From Pelobates cultripes (lineage: Eukaryota > Chordata > Amphibia > Anura > Pelobatidae): a stretch of DNA of 64,000 bases. This document shows, piece after piece, positions 1-10,339 of this stretch. Below the pieces are notes generated by a model that ran no database searches, was not told the DNA's origin, and saw only the letters and a list, made by a program, of their open reading frames with translations. The translations under genes were made by a program, and so were the position numbers. The stretch covers positions 301,257,561-301,321,560 of the forward strand of contig OW240916.1 of NCBI GenBank assembly GCA_933207985.1, in the 5' to 3' direction. How positions within the stretch are numbered: the stretch's first letter is position 1; every line of letters begins with the position of its first letter.

Positions 1-540
1 GATTATGATAATAGCAGTCACAATTTCTTCACACTCAAGTGGTAATCACACACAACATCATGAATTTATAATTTTAAAAACTTGCATAACTGCAAAGCCT
101 ATATCTTCAGGAAGCAATGGAAAGTACGTATATACTCCCTACCTTGGAATCAATCATGAATATAATTCATCATCCACAAGGATGTATCTCAAATCAGTAA
201 ACCATATGAGATGGGTACTAACATGTATGCATTACTATTCTATATAAGTCATATGGAATATATTTTATATATATGTAATACCCTTCCCTCCCTCTCTTTT
301 TCTAAACCGGACTTCTTGTGGAGGCAGCTTTAGCATATGTATTAACATATGAGAAAAACAAATTGAACTGACAAGAGCTAATACAGCCCGATATCAGTCA
401 GAAGAGGAGTAAAATCTAATACATGCATTAACAGTGCACACACATGGAGACTCCATTTAGAAATTGGGGGATAAATAATATGAATCCCGCTTCACATAAA
501 ATGTTAATAGGACTTCAATCTTCGTCTTATTGTCGAAAGT
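1..540. other. AT-rich interval, nothing recognised
   Basis: The stretch is AT-rich without a recognisable family, TIR or coding similarity. An 80-codon open frame at 5-247 has no motif and a composition expected by chance. Confidence 0.5.
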
Positions 541-672
541 TCAGTAACATAGAAACATAGAATGTGACGGCAGATAAGAACCATTCGGCCTATCTAGTCT
601 GCCCAATTTTCTAAAATACTTTCATTAGTCTCTTATATCTAAGATAGCCTTATGTCTATCCCACGCTAAATG
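541..672 (-). mobile_element. CR1-type LINE, 3' end fragment
   Basis: The reverse complement matches the tail of the CR1 element at 58611-61016: the stretch corresponding to GGGCAGACTAGATGGGCCGA, then the terminal ATTCTATGTTTCT motif. Only the last 130 bp are present. Such 5'-truncated tails are typical of CR1 retrotransposition. No target duplication is evident. The match is read directly from the two sequences in this window. Confidence 0.85.
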
Positions 673-1086
673 GGAATCCCGATTTGGGAGGAGTGTATCC
701 CATGCCCACTAGGTATACTAAGTTCCATTGAAATTAGGCAGGGCTGAATGGGTTAATTTGAAATGGATACTTAGGCTTAACGATAAACGTATCCGCCCAT
801 TCCAATACACGTAGTAATGAACACATCCATTACTCACCCCCAGCATTGGTGATGTAAGAATGGGGGACAGTAAATGAGGAAGGAGCACGCTCATTCAGCA
901 TATAGAACATAATGAGATCTATGATCTAGGTTTACGGTTGGCTAACCCTCTTTTTACAGATGCTTGGGTTCTACAAACGGTATAGAAGGTTTTGGGGAAT
1001 TCTGAATTTATAATGAAACATAACAAACAATATACAGGAAAATATGTGGCAACCTGACATTTAAATCAGAATAAAAAGGTATTCTG
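673..1086. other. No gene recognised
   Basis: Mixed-composition DNA with a weak local inverted repeat around 835-880. No transposon terminus or coding similarity was recognised. Confidence 0.4.
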
Positions 1087-1330
1087 TTAACCCATAAGAA
1101 TGTGTGATGCACTGAGAAATTTGAGGACATTTTTGCAAAGTAAATCACAATGACACAATATTTTTATAAAAATATAACTACTTGCATATGGTACTTGCTT
1201 ATGATAGGCTGATTTGCAGTTAGCTTTCATTCCATGGCTCTCTTCCCCCTGACGAAGGTGCTGCTGTAGCACCGAAACATGTGTCGGGTTATTTTTAGTT
1301 TTAACCCGGGGGGGGGCAGTAGTTATCGAG
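1087..1330 (+). repeat. Penelope-type terminal fragment (inferred)
   Basis: This piece carries the hammerhead-like motif at 1246-1288 followed by a G-run. By analogy with the three Penelope-like elements in this window, which have the same kind of motif downstream of their ORFs, I infer a solo terminal (pseudo-LTR) fragment. Its edges are not defined and no RT or endonuclease coding is attached. Confidence 0.45.
1246..1288 (+). ncRNA. Hammerhead ribozyme motif, canonical core
   Basis: The motif reads CTGACGA at 1249-1255, then stem II GGTGCT/AGCACC (1257-1262 with 1268-1273, 5-nt loop), then GAAA at 1274-1277. A 2-bp stem III with loop ATGT leads to UC at 1284-1285, and stem I is CCC (1246-1248) with GGG (1286-1288). 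Every invariant hammerhead core position is present, including C3, G8, G12 and A15.1-U16.1. Predicted cleavage is after C1285. Small type I hammerheads with very short stem III are known from Penelope-like elements. Activity is inferred. Confidence 0.75.
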
Positions 1331-1476
1331 CTGTGCTTAGTTTATATAGCACCGACAAAGGTGCTTTAGGAGGCTGTAGAAGGATTTTAGTAGCACCCAT
1401 GAAGGTGCTATATGAGATAACAGTAGGAGTCTAGCAGGTTCAGAGAGGCGAAGTCTGTGTGATTGCAGAAAATGCA

Positions 1477-1477
<1 letters not shown>

Positions 1478-1508
<31 letters not shown>
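1478..1508. repeat. (ATT)n microsatellite
   Basis: About ten ATT units form the simple-repeat tail of the minus-strand L2 LINE. Confidence 0.9.
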
Positions 1509-1509
<1 letters not shown>

Positions 1510-1719
1510 GATATTTATATAGCGCCATCAAATTCCACAGCGCTTTACAATGGGTGGACGAACAGACATGTAGTTGTAACCAGACAAGTTGGACACACAG
1601 GAACAGAGGGCCCTGCTCAATGAGCTTATATGCTAGAGGGAGTGGGGTAAAATGACACAAAAAGGTAAGGATAGTATTAGACTAGTGACAGCTGCAGAAG
1701 AGGAATCAGTCAGGAGCTA

Positions 1720-2176
1720 TTAACAGTTTAATTGATACGCTTTTATGAAGAAGCAGGTTTTTAACGATTTTTTGAAGGAGTGGAGACTGGGTGAGCATCT
1801 AACGGAGGAGGAGACAGCCACAGGAGTAACAACACTTGAGGGAGGAAAGACCAGAATTTTAGTTTTGGTCAAGTTTAGTTTAAGGAAATGGACAGCCATC
1901 CAGTTAGAAATAGCAGAGAGGCAGTCAGAGACACTAGTCAAGAGGGACAGGAGAGATCAGGAGAGGACAGGTAGATTTGCATGTCATCTGCATAGAAATA
2001 ATATTGGAAGTCAAAGGAGTTAATGGGTTAATGGGTTTACCAAGAGAGGCAGTATAGATGGAGAACAGTAGGGGACCAAGAACTGAACCTTGGGGGACAC
2101 CAACAGAGAGGAGTTGGGGAGAAGAAGTAGAGCCAGATAAACATTGAAAGAGCACTGGGAGAGGTAGGAAGAGCAC
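1720..2176 (-). pseudogene. L2 LINE reverse transcriptase remnant
   Basis: Two overlapping frames hold adjacent parts of an L2-clade RT. The upstream one (2176-1934) has [16 protein letters not shown], the motif that precedes the catalytic FADD block in LINE RTs. The downstream one (1941-1720) has ISNWMAVHFLKLNLTKTK, the conserved block after it. The FADD block between them is lost through a frame change, so the protein is inactive. The family is clear from the motifs; the copy is a 5'-truncated fossil. Confidence 0.8.
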
Positions 2177-2190
2177 CAGGAGAGAGCAAT

Positions 2191-2941
2191 ATAGTTTGAT
2201 CCCTAGCAGCAGCCTGTCTTTTGTCCTACTCTTATCCTCTTCCTTATATTTCCGTGTGCACTATTCTGCAGTGCTACCCTTTATTCCCTATTTAGGCTTC
2301 CTTTTTAACTTTGGATGGTTTAGTGAATCTCTCTTCCCTCGTTCAATAGCTATGGATTAGACCTTATGCAATTATTGAGATGATTATTTTGTCTCTTTTT
2401 TTCCCCCCACATGTTGAGATAGGGTGATTGTGAGTCTCAGTCAGCTCATTAGTGGGTTTATAGAGAGTTTCAGCCTACCAATATATACTTCTACCTTTTA
2501 CGATTTCCAAAATACATTTAATGCAGCCGTAGCAGCCTCCGTTGAGAAGCCGCTGTCCAAAGTGCTCACCTAGCTCCCTCATGAACAGACAGGTCGGAGA
2601 TCTATACTGGATATGGATTATGTCAGGGACTTCATATTTTCAACAAGGGAACACTCCTTTCCCTCTAAAGGCCACTGGATAAGTGAAACCAAGAATTCAG
2701 AGAGCTGCGGAATATGTTGGCGTTATATAGCGTCCTTGGCCATGGTGGACTAGTAGAGAGTGGATTCTCGCAACCTAGTTTGGGATTGACAGGACGGCGT
2801 ATGGTCTAACGGGCTCTGAGCACTAACAGTTCGCTTCGGGCTTACTTGTAGAACAAGCTGGGAACATTGGAAACAAAGTAAAAGGAGAAGAGTAATTAAA
2901 AAGTAGAAGCGAAAATAATAATAAAACAAAAAAAAAAGTCA
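2191..2941. other. Probable L1 ORF1-ORF2 linker, unclear
   Basis: Immediately 3' (minus strand) of the L1-like ORF1 remnant. It may contain decayed linker or ORF2 start of that element, but I see no apurinic endonuclease or RT motif. A short AT/poly-A patch lies at 2915-2938. Confidence 0.3.
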
Positions 2942-3947
2942 CTAGTAATGACGCAGAACCAGTATCATGGGGAAACAACAGCCCGTCTCTGCAGACTGTC
3001 TGAAGTGATTCAAGTGGTGACCGCTGCATAGTTTTCCTTCATGAGCCCCTGGGGTACAAATGGGGTTACAGCAGCTGGATTCCAGACCTGAGTGGATGTT
3101 GTCGGCTCGGTGGTGGCAAAAGAGTCCCATGGGAGCCCTAGAGTAGGTAAAAGTTCCTTCGCACCCTGTAGATTTTGGATAGGGTATGAGATCACCATGA
3201 CAATGATGCTTGATGTTGTTCGATCGCAGCAGGGATGTGAAGGGTTGGAGTGAACAGCGCCATGCCAGAGTGCTTCCAGATAGGTCTGCGTAGAAGGAGA
3301 GTGACATGCTCGGGTATGGTGAATATTTGCATACTGCATGTAGGACCGCTGTTTTGTCCTTGCCCTTCTGGAACTGGATCAGTAAGTCTCGTGGTATCGT
3401 GGATGGGGCCTTGACGGGTTTAGGTAAGTGGAATATGCCGACTGTTTCCACCGCTTTTGCTTGCTTGGGTGGCAGCAGTAATCTCTGTGTTGTGCTTTTT
3501 GGAGATGAGATTATTGGCGAAAGTACTAAACGTTTTTTGATTACTCCGCGTCCGGTATTTCTTCAGGTATTCCCCTGACCTTGAGGTTTAGGCTCCTCTT
3601 CTGGTCTTTGATTGCTGCAAACCTTAGTTTTGTTTTGGCTTGCTGCTGCTTCATCTCTTGCTGTAGCAGTGTTGTTTACTGAACATTTGGCGGGTGTCTT
3701 GTCCCAGTTTGCCTATTTGGTCAGTCAGGCCTCTCAGATCTTGGCGTATTTGGGCCAAGTTGGTTTGGAGCGTGTGTTGCAGGCCCGCCAGCAGTTCTTT
3801 CAAGACCGCCGTGACTGTGGCCATTAGGTGAGGGGGACGACTTGGAGGCTGGTATGTGTTCCTCCGCTGCCCCATCATAGAAGTTGTCTGAAGTATCAGA
3901 GCAGTTATCCGCCAAGGCAGCCATCTTGGGATCCATGGCGCTCTCAT
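2942..3947 (-). pseudogene. L1-like LINE ORF1p remnant
   Basis: The N-terminal part (3947-3651) has a heptad-like coiled-coil stretch rich in L and Q (residues about 45-90), as in L1 ORF1p trimerisation regions. The C-terminal part (3451-2942) has PSTIPRDLLIQFQ and SLSFYADLSGSTLAWR, matching the RNA-binding and C-terminal domain of frog L1/Tx1 ORF1 proteins. The two parts lie in different frames with a gap between, so the gene is broken. ORF1p binds L1 RNA as a chaperone. No ORF2 endonuclease or RT can be read nearby. Confidence 0.7.
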
Positions 3948-4279
3948 GCAGTTATACTTTTAACCACAAGATGGTAGCATGCATTTTAATCAGACCTTGT
4001 ACAAAATCATAGATTAATATGATCAAATTGGTAATTCAAGATAATTAGCAATAGCACACGGATTAATGTACCTTGTACGGATTATCCATAAATGCATTGG
4101 CAAGTAAACTAACATAATACAGGAAGAGCATTTCTTATTATGATGGGAGCGTTTTTATCTGGTTTCTAGCTGCAGTTTAGAAAGTAGATCATTTACAGCA
4201 GCTAATAAACATTCCTAAATAATGGAATTCAATATATTCCAACTAGATGAACAAATTCCTCCTATCATAAAGTGAGTCT

Positions 4280-4591
4280 GCCACCAAAGGACATCTACAA
4301 GTTCTGCCTCTCCCACCACCCTGCAGGCAGAATACCTGACCCTGGCGACTAATCTGACAGTGGAATTTTTTTTGCGTTATTGGAGGGACAGCAATCATTG
4401 GACATATCAGCTCTCCAAGGCCTGCTTCAGGTGGATCTATTTGCCTCCGGGACAAACTGTCAACTACCAAAATACTTCAGCTGGCAACCGGATCCAGAGT
4501 GTGAGGTGGTGGGTGCCTTTCACCAGAGTAAGCCGACCCAAGCATTTCTCCATTTTCGATGTTGGCAATGGCTCTTCATTATCTCCTTGTT
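4280..4591 (+). pseudogene. DIRS-like RNase H / linker fragment
   Basis: One frame contains QVDLFAS followed by LPKYFSWQPDPECE. This block (VDLFAS...YFSW.PDP) is characteristic of the region between RNase H and tyrosine recombinase in DIRS-type retrotransposons. It is split between two frames and stops at the foldback MITE starting near 4592. It is an isolated fragment, one of three DIRS pieces in the window. Confidence 0.65.
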
Positions 4592-4775
4592 CAGAAGGGG
4601 TACCTTTTCCCAACCCAATCCTCAAGTACCCCTAACAGTCCAGGATTTAAGGATTACTCAATTGTGTCTTAAGGTGTTTTGGGGGAAAAAACTAAAAAAC
4701 ACTTTAGACACAACAGGGCAATCCCTAAATCTGAGACTGGTAGGGGTTACTTGAGGACTGGGTTGGGAACCCCTG
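4592..4775. mobile_element. Foldback MITE, CAGGGGTTC type (hAT-like)
   Basis: The right end reads as the reverse complement of CAGGGGTTCCCAACCCAG; the left end is a mutated version. Internal arms around ACACAACAGGG are also complementary, so the whole element folds back. A better-preserved relative lies at 13897-14061. No clear 8-bp target duplication is visible here. Confidence 0.7.
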
Positions 4776-4829
4776 CTGTAGAGTACTGGAATAGGATCTT
4801 AGATAGAAAAGGTTTGCCTAACAGGACTG

Positions 4830-5260
4830 CCTTCAATTTTTATGTTAGTACAGGCTAGTGGTTACATCTAGACTTGGGTTAACCCTGATGTGGCTAAGGC
4901 ATATGCGCATATAGAGTGATGCGGTCTGTTGCTATAGCAACAACACGCCATCTTTTGGTTTGGTAACCGGGTTTTTCAGGTGTGTTTAATTTTGGGTTAA
5001 ATGTGGGTGTTCCAGTTGGGAGGTCTTACTGCCTTTTTAATTGTTTTTACACCTAGATATACCTATGGGTTGGTGCTATAATCCACCCTTGACAAAGGCT
5101 GTACAGCCAAAACATTGGGTTCCAGCTCTGTCCATTTGTTAGGTAAATATTTTTTACGGCACATTACATATTTGTGTTCTTTACTTAATCTGAATTTGGG
5201 GAATACAGGTATATAATTTGGGCATTCTGTACTATATAAATTTGTATTATACAATCATGT
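4830..5260 (+). repeat. Penelope-type terminal fragment (inferred)
   Basis: AT-rich sequence with a GTTGCTATAGCAAC palindrome near 4928 and a decayed hammerhead motif at 5085-5120. The layout resembles the 3' region of the Penelope element at 43370-45290, which has GTTGCCTAGCAAC about 160 nt before its hammerhead. Edges are approximate. Confidence 0.5.
5085..5120 (+). ncRNA. Hammerhead-like motif, U3/A8 core, decayed G12
   Basis: ACCC (5085-5088) pairs with GGGT (5117-5120) as stem I. The core reads TTGACAA (5089-5095), i.e. C3 to U and G8 to A. Stem II is a perfect GGCTG/CAGCC with a 2-nt loop. The following GAAA is AAAA, so G12 is lost, consistent with CpG decay of CGAAA. Probably inactive now. 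Confidence 0.55.
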
Positions 5261-5980
5261 TTGTTGATCAAGGATCGATCGTTGATTTGATGGGTGTATA
5301 TAGATGCATTTGTATTTTTTACTATTAATTATGTATAGGTGGTTTTACTTAGAGAAATAAAATTCTTATAAAAGAGTTTACACACAGCCTGAGGGGATGC
5401 TCTCTCTGAAAACATTGGCATACCGTGAGGGGAAGATCTCTCTCTGGAACACCACCCTAAACTTTTATTTGTTTAATTCATACTGACTTTTGCTTTGAGA
5501 AATACTCTCCACTCACTCTTAGATTAATTCCAAGACTCTTTAAAAGTTAGACTTCATTCTTAACTTTCTTTGGAGACTTAACTTTTTCCACCATATAAAT
5601 CCATTGTCCCAGAAAAACAGACACCAATGACAGCAGCTTCAGTGGTTATTATATTGTTCTTATTTTTTTTTCATTTTAATTAAAGAATATCTGAAAAACA
5701 GTGAAATTTAATTCCATAATTTGGAATTAGTCTGAGCTGGGTGTCTGCAGTGCCTATCTTTAAAAACACTATAGCGGGTTTCTCCTAGTAAATATTAGCA
5801 TATTTAAATTATAATTTTAGATATTTCATAACTTATTTTTTCTAAACTCCATAAACGATCTTAAAAAGCAGACAGAAATATAATTCACCAGGTCAGGTTT
5901 CATAATTTTGTGATGCCATTTGTTGATTTTTGGTAATTATTGCATAGAAAAAGAAGAAATATATTGATGGTTGTTGGTTA
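5261..5980. other. AT-rich interval, nothing recognised
   Basis: AT-rich DNA with short T-runs near 5660. No transposon ends or coding similarity were recognised. Confidence 0.4.
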
Positions 5981-6117
5981 CCATATAGCAGTGGTGGCGA
6001 ACCTATGGCACGCGTGCCACAGGTGGCACGCCGAGCCCACTCTGTGGGCACGCGGCCATAGGTCGCCGGAGGGAGGGCGCGCTCCGCCGGCGCATCCCTC
6101 CTGCCAGGCACTCTGTG

Positions 6118-6263
6118 TAGCGTGGCCGAGCACACCGCGGTACAGGAACTTATGTTTCCTGTACCCGGGCGGCCGGAAATGAAGTGCTCACAGAGAGAGC
6201 ACTTCCTGTCCGCCGGGTACAGGAAACATAAGTTCCTGTACCGCGGTGCGCTCGGCCACGCTA
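6118..6263. repeat. Long inverted repeat inside hAT element
   Basis: Arms 6118-6189 and 6197-6263 are near-perfect complements with a loop of only about 7 nt. Each arm contains a GGTACAGGAA core and a GC-rich end. The RNA or single strand would form a long hairpin. Confidence 0.85.
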
Positions 6264-6639
6264 CAAGGTAGGAGCTCAAGGAGGGGGGGAGGGGGACCCG
6301 AGTGGGAGAGGATGAGGGATGTGGGATGGGGACCTGAGTGGGAGAGCTATGGGGAAACCGAGGGAGAGCCAAGTGGGGGGACTGGAGGAGAGCTAAGTGG
6401 GAGGGGGGGGGAAACTGAGGGAGACATATGGGAGTGGGGGACCGAGGGAGACAGCATGGGAGGGGGGAACCAAGGAGAGCTATGGGAGGGGGGGGACTGA
6501 GGGAGAGCCATGGGAGGGGACTGAGGGAGAGCCATGGGAGGGGATACCTGAGCAGGAGAAAGATGGGGGGAACTGAGGGAGAGCCGGGGAACTGAGGGAG
6601 AGCCATGGGGACTGATGGGAGAGAGATGGGGAAACTGAG

Positions 6640-6870
6640 GAGAGATGGGGGGCTAAACTGAGTGGGGAGAGATGGGGGCTAAACTGAGTGGGAGAGAGAT
6701 GGGGCTAAACTGAGTGGGAGAGAGATGGGGGGGCTAAACTGAGTGGGAGAGAGATGGGGGGCTAAACTGAGTGGGAGAGAGATGGGGGGACTGAGTGGGA
6801 GAGATATGGAGGGGGAACTGAGTGGGAGAGATATGGGGGGGAACTGAGGGAGAGATGGGGGAGAAAACTG
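6640..6870. repeat. GGGGCTAAACTGAGTGGGAGAG minisatellite
   Basis: Tandem copies of a roughly 35-bp unit containing CTAAACTGAGTGGGAGAGA with variable G-runs, degenerating to both sides. It lies inside the hAT element. Confidence 0.8.
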
Positions 6871-7020
6871 AGTGTGGGACGGGGGGTGAGGGGGGACGAC
6901 ATACACACAGCACCCCTGCCCTACACATATCACCCCACACAAAGACACCCACACATCACCCTACCCACACATCACATCACCCCACCCGCACACACACAAA
7001 CACATACAATGTACCCCTCA

Positions 7021-7265
7021 ATGCAGTGTGTGTACACTCAGCAGTCTGTCTGTGTGTGTACACTCAGCAGTCTGTCTGTGTGTGTATTTAGCAGTCTGTG
7101 TGTGTGTGTACTCGGCAGTCTGTGTGTGTGTGTGTATTTAGCAGTCTGTGTGTGTATTCAGCAGACTGTGTACTCAGCAGTCTGTGTGTGTATTCAGCAG
7201 TCTGCTAAGTACACAGACAGACTGCTAAGTACACAGACAGACAGACTGCTAAATACACACACAGA
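7021..7265. repeat. GCAGTCTGTGTGTGTGTA minisatellite
   Basis: Repeated (A/T)CAGCAGTCTGTGTGTGTGTA units end at 7205 in an inverted run (CTAAGTACACAGACAGA), so the array folds back on itself. It is part of the hAT element. Confidence 0.8.
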
Positions 7266-7426
7266 GATGTTAATTAGTTCGGACAACTGAATGAGTTGTT
7301 TTTTCGAAACTTAAGCCTCAGTATTCAGGTTTAAATGCCGTTTTGGCACTTTGAGGGGAAAAAAATTGGCATGTATTACGGTTTGGGCACTCGGGCTCAA
7401 AAAGGTTCGCCATCACTGCCATATAG

Positions 7427-8397
7427 CAAGTCAGATTGCTACAGTCTTAATTGATTTTAATTGCTGGATTTCTTTGTTCTGGGTGGTGGAAACTGTTAAT
7501 GGTTGTTAGTGGCCAACATTGGAAGTGTTAAGTGTGAAAAACTTTGCTCACAGTTTGCCTTGGTTGTTTATCTACGCCTGCGATTTTATAGCTCTTAGCT
7601 GCATTATCTGTGTACTTTGCTGTGATTTCTGAATGAACAATGCTTAAATTAAATAGCATTGATTACAGCAGGAATTATACATTCTGCATTGTTTGATTGT
7701 ACATTGTACAATTTGTAAATTGTTTATTGTCTTACTCTGTGCATTATTGCATTGTACATTACTTGCAATGTTAATGCCCCCTACTGGTTGGTAGTTTCTT
7801 CCAATGACGTTTAGTCTTAATATCCATGACTTCTAGTCTCATAATCTATGATTGCATGATTTAATTAGAAATTATCTTTGATTGTGATTATTGTAATCAT
7901 AATACTGCCATATTCTACCTCATGAGTCACTGTATATTATTATGCATGTTTATTATTGTCACAATAAAAAGTTGTACTTTGTGTGTGAAATATAAAAAGT
8001 AACAAAATACAAATTTAAAAGGATCTAAAAGACCTAAAATAGTGACAGATTACTATAATTAAATTGGGGAATTACAGTTCCAAATTATAGATTTTTGAAA
8101 TGAATACAATAATTTTTTGATAATTTCTATAACATTTTTAATATTTTATCACCCCATACATATTCCTAAAGATCAGATGTATTGTTATAGATACACAGAA
8201 GGATTTACAAGAAGACATAATGGTATAAGACTGAGCATACAATCTAAAAAGATAATGTACACTGAGACAAAAGGTAGCAGAGAAAAGAAACACAGAACAG
8301 AAAAACTTTATATCTGGTGTTAACAACTGAGGAGTTATTGACATGGAAAGTTGGTAATTGGTAACTTCATACCAATTAAAAAGTAAAATCTAGAAAT
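7427..8397. other. AT-rich interval, nothing recognised
   Basis: AT-rich DNA including an ATTGTACATTGTACA-like patch near 7695. No coding or transposon signal recognised; the 68-codon frames on both strands near 8117-8344 look random. Confidence 0.4.
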
Positions 8398-8505
8398 TTA
8401 AAGGACCACTATAGTCACCCAGACCACTTCAGCTCAATGAAATGGTCTGGATGCCAGGTCCCCCAGGTTTTAACCCTTCAGATGTAAACATAGCAGTTTC
8501 AGAAA
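8398..8505 (+). mobile_element. T2-type MITE, left end only
   Basis: TTAA (8398-8401) is followed by AGGACCACTATAGTCACCC, the same TIR family as the complete MITEs at 47195, 60112 and 62092. The copy stops at about 8505 where the DIRS terminal repeat begins, and no right end was found beyond the DIRS element. The DIRS insertion or a later deletion truncated it. Confidence 0.75.
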
Positions 8506-9200
8506 GTCATGATTTTATTAAAGACATGGAGGCAAGTATTATGCTACACTCTTTCTTTAATTCCCTCAGCATCAAAGAAATATTATTTGAAAAAGATAAC
8601 ATTTGAACAGGTATAAACATCATAATGATAATGTCCGCCTAGCAACATGACCCTCCAATCAGTGATATCCTTCTCCTATAGTAGGCGGAGCATTGATGAC
8701 CATTTCCTCTTTCTTGCGAATCCCGAAGAATAAATCAACTCTGAACAAGGAACGGACAAACAAACAAACCGGAACTATGCCTTTGCTTCAGAGACTTCTT
8801 TCAACCAAGTCACGCTAAAAGAAACAAGAAAATATGGTAATGTCCAGAAATCGAGGTTTGCCAGCATATATAGAGGACTGATCATCTGATTAAACATTGA
8901 TAATAATTCATAAATGTAGTATGAGGAAACTACCAGCCTGACGATAACAGTGACAAATAAAGTCCATAATTAAATAATGCCCTAGAGCAATGTAGGAATG
9001 TGATGGCATCAGTAGCGTCAAATTGAACTTACCATGGGGAGGTCTGTAACTTACCTTAACCCACATCCAAGCCATCCAAGGGCGGGTGGGTGGGATAATA
9101 CTCGCCTCCGTGTCTTTAATAAAATCATGACTTTCCATCATGATAATAGTAAAATCCTTGAATTTTATTAAAGACCCAGAGGCTCCTATTATGTTATTTC
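8506..9200. repeat. DIRS terminal and internal complementary repeats
   Basis: Inverted pair 8506-8543 / 9095-9131 shares ATGATTTTATTAAAGACA and GGAGGC.AGTATTAT; a third, direct, copy lies at 9157-9200. The 550 bp inside the inverted pair has no ORF. Confidence 0.7.
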
Positions 9201-9525
9201 AAAGCTGTGATATCATGGCTTCTGCGAAATGCTGGATTGGTTTGAAATAGAAGTTACGGAAAGTAGATTCCGTGGACCAATCAGCTGCTTTCAAAATATC
9301 CTCTAAACGGCAACTAACAAAGGAAGCCTTGGAGGCCATGGCACTGCGAACTGAATGAGTAGAAAATATGGAGGTATCAATGCCTGCCAAGGACATGAGC
9401 CACTTGGCCCAGCCGGCCAGGGTGGGAGAGGATACCGAGCATGCGGTTTGCGAAAGGAGATAAAGAGCTGGGATTCCGAACCAGTCCAGAGGGGTGCGGT
9501 ATGAGCTTCGTACACCCTGAGACAC
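9199..9525 (-). pseudogene. DIRS tyrosine recombinase, C-terminal part
   Basis: The 108-codon frame contains HSVRSAMASKA (the catalytic H-x-x-R block) and LKAADWSTESTFRNFYFKP, which includes the final tryptophan block and the FY tyrosine region of DIRS-type recombinases. These enzymes integrate circular DNA at the target. The N-terminal part with the first catalytic Arg falls in another frame at 9698-9303, so the gene is frameshifted. The family assignment rests on motif order and wording. Confidence 0.8.
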
Positions 9526-9599
9526 GCTACCGGGCAGAGGAGCGGCTTTGTGGGGAAAGCTGGATATCGGACCGACCGGGAGGATGATTTTGTCCTCCG

Positions 9600-10330
9600 C
9601 GAGATGTCAAAAATAGATTTTTCCCAGTTGATAATGAATCCCAGGTTCTGTAGTAAGGTTGTGGTCCAACTGAGATGAGTATGCAGTAGGGGCACCAATT
9701 ATGATAGCAGTAGGATGTCGTCTAAGTAAATGATTAGACGAATTCCCCGACTGCGCAGAAGCGCTATAACTGGTTTCATGAGCTTGGTGAAGCACCAAGG
9801 CGCAGAAGAGAGACCGAAGGGAAGGCAGCGGAACCGCCATTTCCTTCCTTGCTATGTGAATTGCAGGAAATCCTGATGGGCCTCCGCAATGGGCACTGTG
9901 AGATAAGCGTCTCTTAGATCGAGTTTTACCATCCAGTAGCAAATCCCGTAGTCAATGAATGTCTTCCATTTTGAAATGGTGGTAGCTTACATAGGAATTT
10001 AGGTGTTTGAGATTGATGACTGGCGGGTACCGCCACCCTTCTTGGGGACAATAAACAGGTTGCTCACAAAACCCGGGGTATGCATCGGGATTTCTAGAAT
10101 AGCCCCTTTGAGTGCCAACTCTTGGATTTCCTCGGAGACGAGGATTGTGTCTGACCGGGAAAAAACAATCTCCCTGGTGGGGTTTGCTGGATGGGTAGAG
10201 ACACAAAGTCTATGAGATATCCTTGGACTGCCCTGAGTATCCAGGCATCTGAAGTAATGAGAGCCCAGATATGAGAAAAATGTGTGAGTCTGCCCCATAT
10301 TGCTATAGGTGAAGAAAAACAAGGTAGTAG
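9600..10330 (-). pseudogene. DIRS reverse transcriptase remnant
   Basis: Scattered frames include RYPPVINLKHLNSYVSYHHFKMEDI (10206-9952), matching the N-terminal RT motif of DIRS RTs, and LLQNLGFIINWEKS (9698-9303), the block just after the catalytic aspartates. The YxDD motif is not readable because of frame changes between them. The piece lies directly upstream of the recombinase remnant, as in DIRS pol. Confidence 0.7.
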
Positions 10331-10339
10331 CTTACCGTA

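Larger units (their letters stand above)
1465..2190 (-). mobile_element. L2-type LINE, 5'-truncated
   Basis: The 3' end lies at the left. The reverse complement ends with the L2-like stretch around TGTAAAGCGCTGTGGAATTT and a (TAA)n tail, the plus-strand ATT repeat at 1478-1508. Upstream are remnants of the RT C-terminal part. The right edge near 2190 is approximate. Two other L2 tails in the window (to 22075 and to 52725) share the GCGCTG.GGAAT motif. Confidence 0.8.
5989..7418. mobile_element. Non-autonomous hAT transposon, 8-bp TSD
   Basis: Termini CAGTGGTGGCGAACCT and (right, reverse complement) CAGTGATGGCGAACCT form hAT-type TIRs. The flanks are identical 8-bp target duplications, CCATATAG at 5981-5988 and 7419-7426. 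The interior has no transposase: it is a long hairpin, a G/A-rich minisatellite and a TG-rich minisatellite. Open frames in this interval come from the low-complexity arrays. Movement would need a transposase in trans. Confidence 0.9.

Noticed and set aside
1330..1420. Further hairpin words GTGC...GCAC as hammerheads
   Set aside because: Stem II-like AGCACC/GGTGCT words recur but the CTGANGA and GAAA core blocks are absent.
5893..6606. 237-codon minus frame rich in Pro and Ser
   Set aside because: It crosses the hAT left terminus, hairpin and G/A-rich array; there is no domain and the composition follows the repeats.
6822..7290. Cys/Val-rich frames in the TG repeats
   Set aside because: Translation of (TG)n-type arrays; low complexity only.
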